A stretch of 64,000 bases of DNA, taken from the NCBI RefSeq assembly GCF_018138715.1, contig NZ_JAGSHX010000006.1:8804001-8868000 (forward strand), written 5' to 3'. The notes below the pieces were generated by a model, which saw only the letters and a program-made list of their open reading frames with translations, did no database searches and was not told where the DNA came from. The first letter of the stretch is position 1. Each line of letters opens with the position of its first letter. The position numbers were made by a program, and so were the translations under genes. Source of the DNA: Streptomyces asiaticus (GTDB lineage: Bacteria; Actinomycetota; Actinomycetes; Streptomycetales; Streptomycetaceae). This document shows, piece after piece, positions 8,631 to 17,856 of the stretch.

Positions 8631-9806
8631 TCAGATGTAGTCCGTTCCGGGCTCCAGACCGACGAGAACGCGCCCATGTGCCTCCAGCGAGCTGACCGGT
8701 GTCAGCAGCCCGTGCAGGGAGAGGGCCGTGATGTCGCGGTAGACGCGCTGGAAGGGAACGCTGCGCAGAATGGTCGACGCGGAGCTGATGTTGTACAGGG
8801 TCTCCACGGCCTCCTTCGTGGTCTGCACCACATAGCCGACCTGACCGCGGATCTCGGCCTTCTCCTCGACCGTCAGCTTCACCCCGGCGTCCTCACGCTC
8901 CTGGATGGTCCGCAGCCACCGCTGCTCCAGCGCCTCACACGCGGCGATCTTGTTGGCTGCGACGGCCACCTGCACCTGGGTGTACGGGTGCTCCCGCTGC
9001 TCGGCCCAGTTGGTGTAGGTGATGCCCTTGCCGGGGAGGCGGCCCAGGAAGAGTTCCAGGGCGCTCTTGGCCAGGCCGATGTAGACGGGGGCGCAGGTCG
9101 CGAGGATGTAGCTGGTCAGGTTGTAGTTACGGCCGTTGATGTCGGCGTTCCACCGGCCGCGGGTGGACGCGTCGTACACCGATACGTCCACGACGCGGTG
9201 CTCGGGCACGAAGGCATCGGTGACCGTGGAGGTCGCGCTGCCGGTGCCGGCGACACCGAAGACGTCCCAGTCGTCACCCACCCGCACGTCGTCGATCGGC
9301 ACCAGCGCGAAGAGCTCCTCATGGGTGCCGTCGGGCCGTTCGACCATCGCCGCGCAGATGTTCCAGTCCGCGCCGCGCACCCCGGTGTTGAATCGCCATG
9401 TCCCGTTCAGGATGTAGCCGCCCTCGGTGGGGACGAGGGTTCCGGACGGGGTGAATCCGCCGGAGATCCGCACGGAGCCGTTCGCGAACACCTCCTCCTG
9501 GGCCCGGTCCTGATAGAGGCTCGCGATCCAGGCGCTGGACAGCCACACCATGGACACCCAGCTGGTCGACCCACAGCTGCGGGCGATCTCCGACAGGAGC
9601 GCGGCCTGTTCGGCCACGGGGAGGTCCAGGCCACCGAACCGCTCCGGAACCGCGACGCGGAACAGCCCCGTCTTCGCCAGCAGTTCGATGTTCTCCTCCG
9701 GGATCCAGCGCGCCCTTTCCGCCTCGGCCGCGTTGCTCTGCAGGGCCGGGGCGATGCCTTCGAGCGCTTCGAGCACTTCGAGGTAGGCGTTCGTGGAGTC
9801 GGCCAC
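8631..9806 (-). CDS. acyl-CoA dehydrogenase-like flavin-dependent monooxygenase
   Basis: This 391-residue protein has the acyl-CoA dehydrogenase fold: a helical N-terminus (GLFRVAVPERFGGLDLP near residue 45), a middle beta domain (WRFNTGVRGADWNICAAMVE, then GTGSATSTVTDAFVPEHRV), and a C-terminal helical domain of the type found in flavin-dependent hydroxylases (HpaB, DszC and nitrososynthase-like class D monooxygenases). These use reduced flavin from a partner reductase and O2. No flavin reductase is adjacent. A GTG start is supported by AAGGAG about seven bases upstream. An ordinary acyl-CoA dehydrogenase is less likely because the usual catalytic Glu context is not evident. Its substrate is unknown. 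Confidence 0.75.
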   Translation of the reverse strand: MADSTNAYLEVLEALEGIAPALQSNAAEAERARWIPEENIELLAKTGLFRVAVPERFGGLDLPVAEQAALLSEIARSCGSTSWVSMVWLSSAWIASLYQDRAQEEVFANGSVRISGGFTPSGTLVPTEGGYILNGTWRFNTGVRGADWNICAAMVERPDGTHEELFALVPIDDVRVGDDWDVFGVAGTGSATSTVTDAFVPEHRVVDVSVYDASTRGRWNADINGRNYNLTSYILATCAPVYIGLAKSALELFLGRLPGKGITYTNWAEQREHPYTQVQVAVAANKIAACEALEQRWLRTIQEREDAGVKLTVEEKAEIRGQVGYVVQTTKEAVETLYNISSASTILRSVPFQRVYRDITALSLHGLLTPVSSLEAHGRVLVGLEPGTDYI

Positions 9807-10007
9807 GTGATTCTCCTTTTGATCCGATAGCGAATTTTCGCGGCTCTTTACGAGGGCTTTATCATGCCCAGAGCCTGCTGAAAGGGGAGGGTAAGGGGAT
9901 ATCGGGCGGTGCCGGCCTCGGGAAGGCCATGGTCCGGTAACCAGGTTCCGCCGCCCCGGCCGTTACCCGTCGGTGAATGGCCTGGCGCGAGACATGTCCG
10001 AGGGCTC

Positions 10008-10424
10008 TTACCGTTCGCCGCAGCGGCAGCGGTGGTCCTCCCGCCACGCGGCGATGCGCTCGGGCGAATCGGCCTCTCCGGAGGCCATCAGCATCACCGC
10101 GGACATCGCCCTGAGCGGTGCGCAGGACGGGCAGGCGAAGATGGACTCGTCGAGAAAGGCCAACTGGGCGGGCGACATCCGGCCCGGGGCGGCCAGTCCT
10201 TCCGCCGTGGTGATCCGGCCCCCGTCGCTCTGCCCCACCGGCGTGGCACAGGCACGTGTGGCACGGCCGTTCAGTAGCACCGTGCAGTCGCCGCAACTCT
10301 CCGTCTCACAGCCCCGCCGGGTGGTGTCCAGACCCACCTGGCCCCTCAGGACGTCCACCAGCGGTGCGTCGGAGTCACCCGTCAGCCGATGCGGAACACC
10401 GTTGACGACGACCGTCATCCTCAT
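10008..10424 (-). CDS. orphan (2Fe-2S)-binding protein, xanthine/CO dehydrogenase small-subunit type
   Basis: The protein has about 138 residues. The N-terminal plant-type ferredoxin part has CETESCGDC plus a fourth Cys in RACAT, binding the first [2Fe-2S] cluster. The C-terminal helical part has CPSC and a final CRC pair, matching the second cluster site of molybdenum hydroxylase small subunits, whose usual forms are CGFCTPG and CRCTGY. No molybdopterin or FAD subunit is nearby, so the electron partner is unknown. The frame extends to a GTG at 10439, but ATG 10424 overlaps the aminotransferase stop as ATGA and has GGCGAGG just upstream, so I take 10424. Coupling to a PLP enzyme is unusual. 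HcnA-like small iron-sulfur proteins are an alternative relative. Confidence 0.78.
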   Translation of the reverse strand: MRMTVVVNGVPHRLTGDSDAPLVDVLRGQVGLDTTRRGCETESCGDCTVLLNGRATRACATPVGQSDGGRITTAEGLAAPGRMSPAQLAFLDESIFACPSCAPLRAMSAVMLMASGEADSPERIAAWREDHRCRCGER

Positions 10425-12022
10425 GTCCTCGCCGGGCACAGCCGGTCTCCGGCGTGTTCCTGGAGAATGCCGCAGACATCGCGCAGCCCCCTTTCGAGCT
10501 GGGCGATCTCGGCGTCGGTGACGAGGAGGGAGGGTTCGAAGCGGAGGGTGTTCACCGCGCTGGCGGTGGGGAAGGTGCGCACATGGTGGCGGTGGAGCAG
10601 GTGTCCGGCGAGGAAGTAGCCGAAGAGCCCGCTGTCGGCGGCGTCCTTGATGACGGGGCTGGGGGAGGCGGACCGGTCGTGGAACTCCATGCCGAGCATC
10701 AGGCCCTTGCCCCGGACCTCCTTGACCACGTCGGGGAAGTCGGCGCGGACGGACTCCAGCATGGTACGCAGGGCGTCACCGCGTTCGACGGCCTGGCGGT
10801 AGGCCCGTCCGCCGTCCTCCTCCAGCAGTTCCAGGACCTTCAGCGCGATATGGCAGGAGAAGCTGTCCTTGGCGAAGGTCGAGCTGTGTACGATCTCGAA
10901 CTCCTGGCGGTAGCGGGCCTGGCGCACCAGCATCACCGAGGTTTTGGCGATGCCGCCGCCCAGGGTCTTGGCCAGGGTGTAGTAGTCGCCGCGCAGCCCG
11001 AGGTGTGAACTGGCCAGCAGGGCGCCGGTGCGGCCCATGCCGCTCTGGATCTCATCGATCACCACCGGGCAGTCGATCTCGGCGCAGAACCGCTGGATCT
11101 CGGCGGCGAATTCCGCGGAGAGCACATGGATACCGCCCTCACCCTGGATGGGCTCCAGCAGGAAGGCGCAGAACACCGGCACCTCACGCTCGACGATCTC
11201 CACCCGCCCGTTCACCACCACCGCGTCCAGCAGGCTTCGGCGCTCTTCGGCATGGATGGCCTTGAGGGCTTCCGGCTGGTCGCGGGGGACGAAACGCGCC
11301 TGTGCCCCCAGACCCTTGAAGGGAAGGCGGTAGCCGTGGTTGTGGGTCAGCTGGACACTGGCGCCCAGCTTTCCGTGGAAGCCCCCTTCCAGCGCCAGGA
11401 ACAGCGGTGGGGCGGCCCGGTGCTCCTCCATCCGGGCCCTGATCTGTGCCGCCAGCGCCTCGAAGCCGTCCTCGCCCGGCGCCGGAGCGGTCAGCCCCGG
11501 GCGGGCGAACGTGGCGTGGTCGAGGGTGGCGGTGCCGGCGGCGAGCGCCTCGCGGGTCTGTTCCACGTGTGCGGCGACCTCGTCCAGGACGGCGGCGAGC
11601 CGCATACCGCGGTCCATCTCGGCGTGTTTGATCGCCGCCTCGACCGCCTCCGCGCCGGTGTTGGCGAAGATGGCGAAGTACGGCTCGGTGGTGTCCAGCT
11701 CACGCCGGATGATGCGGTTGAGCTCGCCCGCGAGGCGGTTGGCGTAGGGGTGGCGGGAGAACTGGGCGTGTACCGGAGTGTCCGCGGCCAGCAACTCCTG
11801 GGCGCACCGCACGATCTCCGGCCGGTTGTGGCCCAGCAGCACGGAGCCGTAGCCCCCGGCGAAATCCACCACCGGCAGCAGGCCACCGTCCTCGTCCCGC
11901 CGGTGGAGCGTGTTCCCCTCCGCCCGGACGTACTCCACCGCGAGCCCCGCGGTGTCCAGCACCGCCCGCAGATACGGCTCGGCGAGTTCCTGTTCGACCG
12001 ACGCAGAATGCATCTCATCCAT
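10421..12022 (-). CDS. class III PLP-dependent aminotransferase
   Basis: The protein has about 533 residues, longer than the usual 420-460 for the family because of an extra helical segment around residues 135-190. Motifs are DFAGGYGSVLLGHNRPEI near the N-terminus, LLEPIQGEGG, VVIDEIQSGMGRTG with the PLP-pyridine-binding Asp, and YTLAKTLGGG with the Schiff-base Lys (about residue 352 from ATG 12022). Members transfer amino groups to aldehydes or ketones, often on omega-amino substrates. The frame extends to a TTG at 12052; ATG 12022 is preferred, with a GGGGAG 12 bases upstream, though ATG 12013 is possible. Its stop overlaps the start of the [2Fe-2S] protein (ATGA), so the two are made together. 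Confidence 0.85.
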   Translation of the reverse strand: MDEMHSASVEQELAEPYLRAVLDTAGLAVEYVRAEGNTLHRRDEDGGLLPVVDFAGGYGSVLLGHNRPEIVRCAQELLAADTPVHAQFSRHPYANRLAGELNRIIRRELDTTEPYFAIFANTGAEAVEAAIKHAEMDRGMRLAAVLDEVAAHVEQTREALAAGTATLDHATFARPGLTAPAPGEDGFEALAAQIRARMEEHRAAPPLFLALEGGFHGKLGASVQLTHNHGYRLPFKGLGAQARFVPRDQPEALKAIHAEERRSLLDAVVVNGRVEIVEREVPVFCAFLLEPIQGEGGIHVLSAEFAAEIQRFCAEIDCPVVIDEIQSGMGRTGALLASSHLGLRGDYYTLAKTLGGGIAKTSVMLVRQARYRQEFEIVHSSTFAKDSFSCHIALKVLELLEEDGGRAYRQAVERGDALRTMLESVRADFPDVVKEVRGKGLMLGMEFHDRSASPSPVIKDAADSGLFGYFLAGHLLHRHHVRTFPTASAVNTLRFEPSLLVTDAEIAQLERGLRDVCGILQEHAGDRLCPART

Positions 12023-12094
12023 GCGCCCAGACTGCTCCCCACAGGTCAGCAAGCGGTCATCGCGCGGTCACACCCGGTCGGCCGGGGGAGGAAG

Positions 12095-12138
12095 GCTCCG
12101 CCGTTACCCGGCCATGGGGATCCGGACGCAGGCGGAGC
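12095..12138 (-). terminator. possible terminator after the GH87-like gene
   Basis: Inverted arms GCTCCGCC (12095-12102) and GGCGGAGC (12131-12138) enclose 28 bases that can form an inner CCGG/CCGG stem. It sits 13 bases past the stop of the minus-strand glucanase gene. The large loop makes this less certain. Confidence 0.4.
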
Positions 12139-12151
12139 GCGGGACCACCGG

Positions 12152-14338
12152 TCAGGACGTCAGGTACGCCTCCACCTCAGCGAACTGGGCCGCCGGCCAG
12201 CCGGTGTTGCCGGTGACGTTGAGCCTCAGGTAGCGCACGTTCGTGCTGTCGGGCAGGGCGACGGTGACCTTGTTGCCGGACGCCGGGTCGAAGCGGTAGC
12301 CCTGCGAACCCACCACCGTCGAGTACGCGGAGCCGTCGGCGCTGCCCAGCACGGACAGGGTCTGGGTACGGGCGCCCCACGCCGACGAGGGCGGCAGCTT
12401 CAGCACCAGCCGGCGGACCGCCTGGCTGGAGCCGAGGTCCACGGTCAGGGCCTGCGGAAAGGCGTTGTTGGTCGACTCCCAGTAGGTGTTCGCGTCGCCG
12501 TCGACCGCCTTGCCGGGGGTGTAGACGTCTTGGGAGCCGGTCGCGGTGGCCGGACGGCCCTTGGCGAGGTTGCGGCCCGGTTCGGGATCCGGGTTGCCCT
12601 GGCCGGGCCGGGGCCAGCTGGAGCAGTCCGACCAGGTGCTGCTCCAGCCGGAGTTGCCGCCGCCGTCGGTGAGGTTGAAGGTGCCGGAGCCGGACGGGTA
12701 CGGGCAGTTGTAGACGCCTGCCGCGCCGACGCCGGCGGCCGTGACATCGCTGAACTTCGCCGCCCCCTGCGCCTCGGCCTGGACGACGACCGTCCCTGGG
12801 TTGGTCACGGTCGCGCCGGACACATTGACGTTCTTGACCGCGTAGCCCCTGCCGCCACCGGACACGAACTCGAAGGCGCTGTACGGGCTGTCGGTGATGG
12901 TCGTGTTGGTGATGTTGACGGTGGCCTCGATCGCGCTGTCGTAGGAGTCGACGCGCAGGGCGCCCATCGGATGGTTCCAGTTGGGGTTCATGGCGCCCGC
13001 GCGCACCAGCGTGTTGCCGTCGACCGTGATCGTGCCGGCCAGCGGGTGGAACGGGTCCATGAACTTCTGGTTGGAGATGGCGATACCGCTGCCCAGGGCG
13101 TTGGTGTCGGAGATCAGGTTGTTCTTGACCGTGATGTCCGTACCGCCGTAGATGGCGATGCCATTGGCGAGGTTCGGCTGCGAGATGGTGTTGCTCTCGA
13201 AGCTGCTGTTGGTGTCCGGCGAGTTCAGCGACCACATGGCGAGCGCGTCGTCGCCCTGGTTGCGCAGGAAGTTGTTCCGCACGCGTACGTTCTTCGCGCT
13301 GCCGTTGAGGTTGAGACCGTCGGCCGTCATGTCCAGGAAGCGGCTGTTCTCGACCACCAGGTTGTCGTTGTTGCCCATCAGCCACAGACCGACCTTCAGG
13401 TGCTGTAGCCACATGCCGGACACGCTGGAGCCGGGGCCGAGCGAGCCGTTGACGAAGTTGTCGGGGTTGGAGTCGACGCGCTCGGTGACCTCGCCGATGA
13501 CCGCGAAGTCCTTGATGTGGACGTTGCCGGAGGAGCTGGGCTGGTCGATGAACCGCGAGGTGTGCACCACGGAGTGCCAGCTGCCGGCGCCCTGGAGGGT
13601 GACGTTCTGGACGCCGTTCAGCGAGGAGGTCAGCTTGTAGTCACCCGGCGGGATCCAGACCACTCCGCCCTGCGCTGCGGCGATGGCGTCCCGGAACGCC
13701 TGGGTGGAGTCGCCCTGCCCGCTGGGGTCGGCGCCCTTGGAGGTGACGGACACCGATCCGGCGGGCTGGGAGGCGGCCGCCGCGACCTGCTCGAAGTCGG
13801 CCACGTCCACGGTGACCTGGGTGTTCGCCGCCTCGAAGGCGATCTTGTCACCGGCCTGGACGTTCCGGCCGAGCAGCAGCCGTGCGTTGTCGTAGAGGTG
13901 GTGGGTCTTCGACCCCGCGATCCAGCCGGTGTCCACGTACGAGTACTTGGACGTGACCGCGATGGTCTTGGCCAGCTTGGTGCCGTTGACGTAGACGTTC
14001 AGCGTGCCGGACTGGCCGTCGGGCACGTTGTAGGCCACGTTCACCGCGTTGGCGGCGCGTGGCGCGGTGAACTCCACGCGCTGCCCGGCGGCGAGGCGGA
14101 CGGCCTGGCGCCCGGATGCCTCGGAGGCGAGCGTGCCCTGGGTGAAGTCGGGACCGATCTTCGTCCCCGTGGTGGTGGCCGACTCGGCCTCGGCCGAGGT
14201 GAACGGCAGGGAGGCGCCCGCGGCCGCGTGTGCCGCGGTGGGGGTCAGGGTGACGAGCGTGCCGGCCGCGAGGGCGACGGCCACGCCGATCGCCGACAGG
14301 CGTTTGGTGGATGCCGATGTGGTACTGCTGCGGTGCAT
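12152..14338 (-). CDS. secreted parallel beta-helix glycoside hydrolase, probable GH87 alpha-1,3-glucanase (mycodextranase-like)
   Basis: The protein has 728 residues. It starts with a Sec signal (about 39 residues ending TAAHAAAG), then a CBM6/35-like beta-sandwich (about 45-185), a right-handed beta-helix opening with a VTSKGADPSGQGDSTQAF-type motif (about 195-560), and a C-terminal F5/8 type C (discoidin) domain beginning RNLAKGRPATATGSQ (about 600-728). RNQGDDALAMWS resembles the Asp-Asp catalytic region of GH87 enzymes as I recall it; this is the main ground for the family call, and a polysaccharide lyase-like beta-helix is the alternative. It is the last gene of an alpha-glucan operon, 56 bases after the GH13 gene, and would act outside the cell to release oligosaccharides for the importer. 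Confidence 0.7.
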   Translation of the reverse strand: MHRSSTTSASTKRLSAIGVAVALAAGTLVTLTPTAAHAAAGASLPFTSAEAESATTTGTKIGPDFTQGTLASEASGRQAVRLAAGQRVEFTAPRAANAVNVAYNVPDGQSGTLNVYVNGTKLAKTIAVTSKYSYVDTGWIAGSKTHHLYDNARLLLGRNVQAGDKIAFEAANTQVTVDVADFEQVAAAASQPAGSVSVTSKGADPSGQGDSTQAFRDAIAAAQGGVVWIPPGDYKLTSSLNGVQNVTLQGAGSWHSVVHTSRFIDQPSSSGNVHIKDFAVIGEVTERVDSNPDNFVNGSLGPGSSVSGMWLQHLKVGLWLMGNNDNLVVENSRFLDMTADGLNLNGSAKNVRVRNNFLRNQGDDALAMWSLNSPDTNSSFESNTISQPNLANGIAIYGGTDITVKNNLISDTNALGSGIAISNQKFMDPFHPLAGTITVDGNTLVRAGAMNPNWNHPMGALRVDSYDSAIEATVNITNTTITDSPYSAFEFVSGGGRGYAVKNVNVSGATVTNPGTVVVQAEAQGAAKFSDVTAAGVGAAGVYNCPYPSGSGTFNLTDGGGNSGWSSTWSDCSSWPRPGQGNPDPEPGRNLAKGRPATATGSQDVYTPGKAVDGDANTYWESTNNAFPQALTVDLGSSQAVRRLVLKLPPSSAWGARTQTLSVLGSADGSAYSTVVGSQGYRFDPASGNKVTVALPDSTNVRYLRLNVTGNTGWPAAQFAEVEAYLTS

Positions 14339-14394
14339 GTGCTGATCCCTTCATGGTGGGGGTGGTGGGATAGCGCGGTGTGGGGGGTGGCGGC

Positions 14395-15993
14395 TCAGCG
14401 GAGCAGCCAGGCCGCCGTGTCCCGCGGAAGGCGGCCCTGGTCGTCCAGCGGGCCGCTGCTGAGCAGAAGCCGGGAGGCGCCGTCCAGCTCGGCGGGGGTG
14501 TCCGCGAAGTTGACCACGCAGACCAGGCCGTCGGCACGGGCGAAGGCCAGGACACCGTCGGCCGAGGGGAGCCAGGTCAGCGGCCCGTCGCCGAAGCCGG
14601 GGGTGGCGCGGCGGACGCGGATCGCCGCGCGGTAGAGGCCGAGCATCGAGCCCGGGTCCTCCATCTGGAGATCGGCCGCGTACATCGCCCAGTGCGCGGG
14701 CTGCGGCAGCCACGGCTCCTCGCGCGAGCCGAAACCGGAGTACGGCGCGTCCGCCGCCCATGGCAGCGGCACCCGGCAGCCGTCCCGGCCCGGGTCGGTA
14801 CCGCCGGAGCGGAAGTGCATCGGGTCCTGGATGCGGTCGCGGGGGATGTCGGCCTCGGGCAGGCCCAGTTCCTCGCCCTGGTAGAGGTAGACCGCACCGG
14901 GCAGGGCCAGCGACAGCAGGGCGGCGGCCCGTGCCCGCCGGGTGCCGAGGGCGAGGTCGGTGGGGGTGCCGAAGACCTTGGTGGCGAAGTCGAAACCGGT
15001 GTCCTCGCGCCCGTAGCGGGTCACCGTGCGGGTCACGTCGTGGTTGCACAGCACCCACGTGGCCGGAGCGCCCACCGGAGCGTGCTCGGCGAGCGTCTCG
15101 TCGATCGACGTCCGCAGCCGCCTGGCGTCCCAGGGGCAGGTCAGAAACGAGAAGTTGAAGGCGGTGTGCAGCTCGTCGGGGCGCAGATAGCGGGCGAAGC
15201 GCTCGCTGTCCGGCAGCCACACCTCGCCGACGAAGACACCGCCGTACTCGTCGGCCACGCCGCGCCAGGAGCGGTAGATGTCATGGAGCTCATCGCGGTC
15301 GACGTACGGATGGGGATCGCGGCCCTCGACGAAGTCGGGCAGCCGGGGATCCTTGGCCAGCAGGGCGGCCGAGTCGATGCGCACCCCCGCGACCCCCCGC
15401 TCCAACCAGAAGCGCAGGATGTCCTCGTGCTCCTGGCGCACGGCCGGGTGGGCCCAGTTGAGGTCCGGCTGCTCGGGGGCGAACAGATGCAGATACCAGT
15501 GGCCGTCCGGCAGCCGGGTCCACGCCGGGCCGCCGAACTCCGACGTCCAGTCGTTGGGCGGCAGCTCACCGTGGTCGCCGCGGCCCGGGCGGATGTGGAA
15601 GAGCTCGCGCTCGGCGCCGCCCGCGAGGGCGGCCCGCCACCAGGGGTGCTGGTCGGAGACGTGGTTCGGCACAATGTCCACGATCGTGCGGATGCCCAGC
15701 TCACGGGCCTCGGCGATGAGCTTCTCCGCCTCGGCCAGGGTGCCGAAGGCCGGGTCGATGGCGCGGTAGTCGGCGACGTCATAGCCGCCGTCCTTCATGG
15801 GCGACTGGTACCAGGGGCTGAACCACAGCGCGTCGACGCCGAGTTCGGCGAGGTACGGCAGCCTGGCGCGGACACCCGCGAGGTCGCCGGTGCCATCGCC
15901 GTCCCCGTCGGCGAAGCTGCGCACATACACCTGGTAGATGACGGCGGAGCGCCACCAGTCGTCGGGTGTCCGGGCAGGGGTGGGCTGGGCCAC
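14395..15993 (-). CDS. GH13 alpha-glucosidase
   Basis: This 532-residue cytoplasmic protein carries the alpha-amylase-family barrel: VIYQVYVRSFADGDGDGTGD at the N-terminus, DIVPNHVSDQHPWW (region I), GVRIDSAALL with nucleophile Asp207, VFVGEVW with acid/base Glu257, and CNHDVTR with stabiliser Asp319. The pattern and length fit the oligo-1,6-/alpha-1,4-glucosidase subfamilies, which hydrolyse glucose from short alpha-glucans. It lacks a signal peptide and follows two sugar permeases by 30 bases, so it should act on imported oligosaccharides. Linkage specificity cannot be read from the sequence. Confidence 0.92.
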   Translation of the reverse strand: MAQPTPARTPDDWWRSAVIYQVYVRSFADGDGDGTGDLAGVRARLPYLAELGVDALWFSPWYQSPMKDGGYDVADYRAIDPAFGTLAEAEKLIAEARELGIRTIVDIVPNHVSDQHPWWRAALAGGAERELFHIRPGRGDHGELPPNDWTSEFGGPAWTRLPDGHWYLHLFAPEQPDLNWAHPAVRQEHEDILRFWLERGVAGVRIDSAALLAKDPRLPDFVEGRDPHPYVDRDELHDIYRSWRGVADEYGGVFVGEVWLPDSERFARYLRPDELHTAFNFSFLTCPWDARRLRTSIDETLAEHAPVGAPATWVLCNHDVTRTVTRYGREDTGFDFATKVFGTPTDLALGTRRARAAALLSLALPGAVYLYQGEELGLPEADIPRDRIQDPMHFRSGGTDPGRDGCRVPLPWAADAPYSGFGSREEPWLPQPAHWAMYAADLQMEDPGSMLGLYRAAIRVRRATPGFGDGPLTWLPSADGVLAFARADGLVCVVNFADTPAELDGASRLLLSSGPLDDQGRLPRDTAAWLLR

Positions 15994-16023
15994 GGTGGGA
16001 GCCTTTCTGTCGAGGGGGCGGTG

Positions 16024-16899
16024 TCAGCCCTTCGTGCTGCCCGCGCTGATCCCGGCGATGATGTGCCGCTGGAAGACGAGGAACAGCGCGACCATCGGGA
16101 TGCTGGCGATGACCATCGCGGCGATGAGCACGGTCAGCTGGATGTTCTGCGACAGCTGGACGAGTGCCACGCTGATCGGCTGCTTGCCGGTGTCGGAGAA
16201 GACCATCAGCGGCCACAGGAAGTCCTGCCACACCGCCACCAGCGCGAAGATCGACACAACGCCGAGCACCGGACGGGACATGGGCAGCACGATCGACCAC
16301 AGGGTGCGCAGCTTTCCGGCGCCGTCGATCTCGGCGGCCTCCAGGACATCGCGCGGGATCTGGTCGAAGAACCGCTTGAGGAGATAGAGGTTGAAGGCGT
16401 TGGCGACGGCCGGCAGCCAGATCGCGAGCGGGTCGTTGAGCAGGCTGGTGTGGATCAGCGGCAGGTCGGCGACGGTCAGGTACTTCGGCACGACCAGCGC
16501 CTGGGCCGGGACCATCAGCGTGGCCAGGATGCCACCGAGGATCACCTTGCCGAAGGCGGGCTTCAGCCTGGACAGGGCGTAGGCGGCGGCCGTGCAGAAG
16601 ACCAGCTGGAACAGCCAGGCGCCGGCCGCCTGGACCACCGTGTTCCACAGGTGCTGCGGAAGCTGCATCAGGTCCCAGGCGTCGCTGTAGCCGCTGAGGT
16701 GCCACTCCTTCGGGGCGATGGTGGGCGGTGTCCGCGCCACCTCGTCCGGCGACTTCATCGCACCGGTCACCATCCAGTAGACCGGGAAGAGGAAGGCGAT
16801 CGCGAACAGCACCACCACGGTGGTGAAGACCGTCCAGTAGACCGCCCGGCCGCGGGGGCGGGCCAGGGTGGCGGGGGAGACGAGGGTCCGGGTGCTCAT
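16024..16899 (-). CDS. carbohydrate ABC transporter permease, MalG type
   Basis: The protein has 291 residues with six predicted membrane helices, beginning with AVYWTVFTTVVVLFAIAFLF. The cytoplasmic EAA loop EAAEIDGAGKLRTLWSIVLP, which contacts the ATPase, lies near residue 180. It is the second inner-membrane subunit of the sugar importer. Its start overlaps the stop of the MalF-type gene by four bases (ATGA, 16896-16899). Confidence 0.93.
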   Translation of the reverse strand: MSTRTLVSPATLARPRGRAVYWTVFTTVVVLFAIAFLFPVYWMVTGAMKSPDEVARTPPTIAPKEWHLSGYSDAWDLMQLPQHLWNTVVQAAGAWLFQLVFCTAAAYALSRLKPAFGKVILGGILATLMVPAQALVVPKYLTVADLPLIHTSLLNDPLAIWLPAVANAFNLYLLKRFFDQIPRDVLEAAEIDGAGKLRTLWSIVLPMSRPVLGVVSIFALVAVWQDFLWPLMVFSDTGKQPISVALVQLSQNIQLTVLIAAMVIASIPMVALFLVFQRHIIAGISAGSTKG

Positions 16900-17852
16900 G
16901 CGTCGTCCTCCCCGGAGCGGGTGAGCCGCAGATAGAGGGCGGAGAAGGCGCCGAGCAGCACGAGCAGCATCACGCTCAGCGCACAGGCGCCACCGAAGTC
17001 GTTGTAGAGGAAGGCGTACTTGTAGATCAGGTAGAGGACGGTGACCGTGGCGTTCTCCGGGCCACCACCGGTGATCACGAACGGCTCGGTGAAGACCTGC
17101 ATCGTCGCGATGATCTGCAACAGCATCAGCATGAGGATCACGAACCGCGTCTGGGGGATCGTGACGTGGCGGATGCGCTGGAGCAGGCTCGCACCGTCGA
17201 GTTCGGCCGCCTCGTACAGCTCACCGGGGATGGACTGGAGCGCCGCCAGGTAGATCAGGACGGTGCCGCCCATATTGGCCCAGGTGGCCACGATGACGAG
17301 GGAGATCAGGGCGGTGTCGGCGCCGTTGGACCAGTTCGAGGTGGGCAGGTGCAACCAGCGCAGCGCCTCGTTGGCCAGCCCGGCGCCGGGGTCGTAGAAC
17401 CACTTCCACAGCAGGGCGCTGACCACCGGCGGGATCATCACCGGCAGATAGACCACGACCCTGAAGAACGCCTTGGCGTGCCGGAGTTCATTGAGCACGA
17501 GGGCGAGCAGGAAGGGGATCGCGAAGCCGATGAGGAGTGCCAGCAGGGTGAAGGTGAGGGTGTTCCGCCAGGCCGCGGTGAACTCCGGATCGTGCAGGAC
17601 GCGGGTGAAGTTGGCGGTGCCGACCCATTCGGGGGACGAGCCGGGCGTGTACTTCTGGAAGGCGATCACGACCGCGCGGATCGCCGGATACCAGGAGAAC
17701 AGCGCGAAGCAGATCAGGCCGCCGAGGAGGAAGCCATAGGCCCGGACCTGGTCGGCGAGACGGCGCCGCCCCCGCCCCCCGGCCGGGGGCGGCGCCTGCG
17801 CCGGGTGGACGGCGATCGCCTCGGCGGGCGGCCGCGCAGCGGTCTTGGTCAT
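16896..17852 (-). CDS. carbohydrate ABC transporter permease, MalF type
   Basis: The protein has 318 residues. A cytoplasmic Pro/Arg-rich N-terminus is followed by six predicted membrane helices, the first being GFLLGGLICFALFSWYPAI, and the EAA loop YEAAELDGASLLQRIRHV near residue 215. It pairs with the downstream MalG-type subunit. The start follows the solute-binding protein stop by four bases, so all three importer genes are one operon. No ATP-binding subunit gene is present in the locus. Confidence 0.93.
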   Translation of the reverse strand: MTKTAARPPAEAIAVHPAQAPPPAGGRGRRRLADQVRAYGFLLGGLICFALFSWYPAIRAVVIAFQKYTPGSSPEWVGTANFTRVLHDPEFTAAWRNTLTFTLLALLIGFAIPFLLALVLNELRHAKAFFRVVVYLPVMIPPVVSALLWKWFYDPGAGLANEALRWLHLPTSNWSNGADTALISLVIVATWANMGGTVLIYLAALQSIPGELYEAAELDGASLLQRIRHVTIPQTRFVILMLMLLQIIATMQVFTEPFVITGGGPENATVTVLYLIYKYAFLYNDFGGACALSVMLLVLLGAFSALYLRLTRSGEDDA

Positions 17853-17856
17853 CGGG

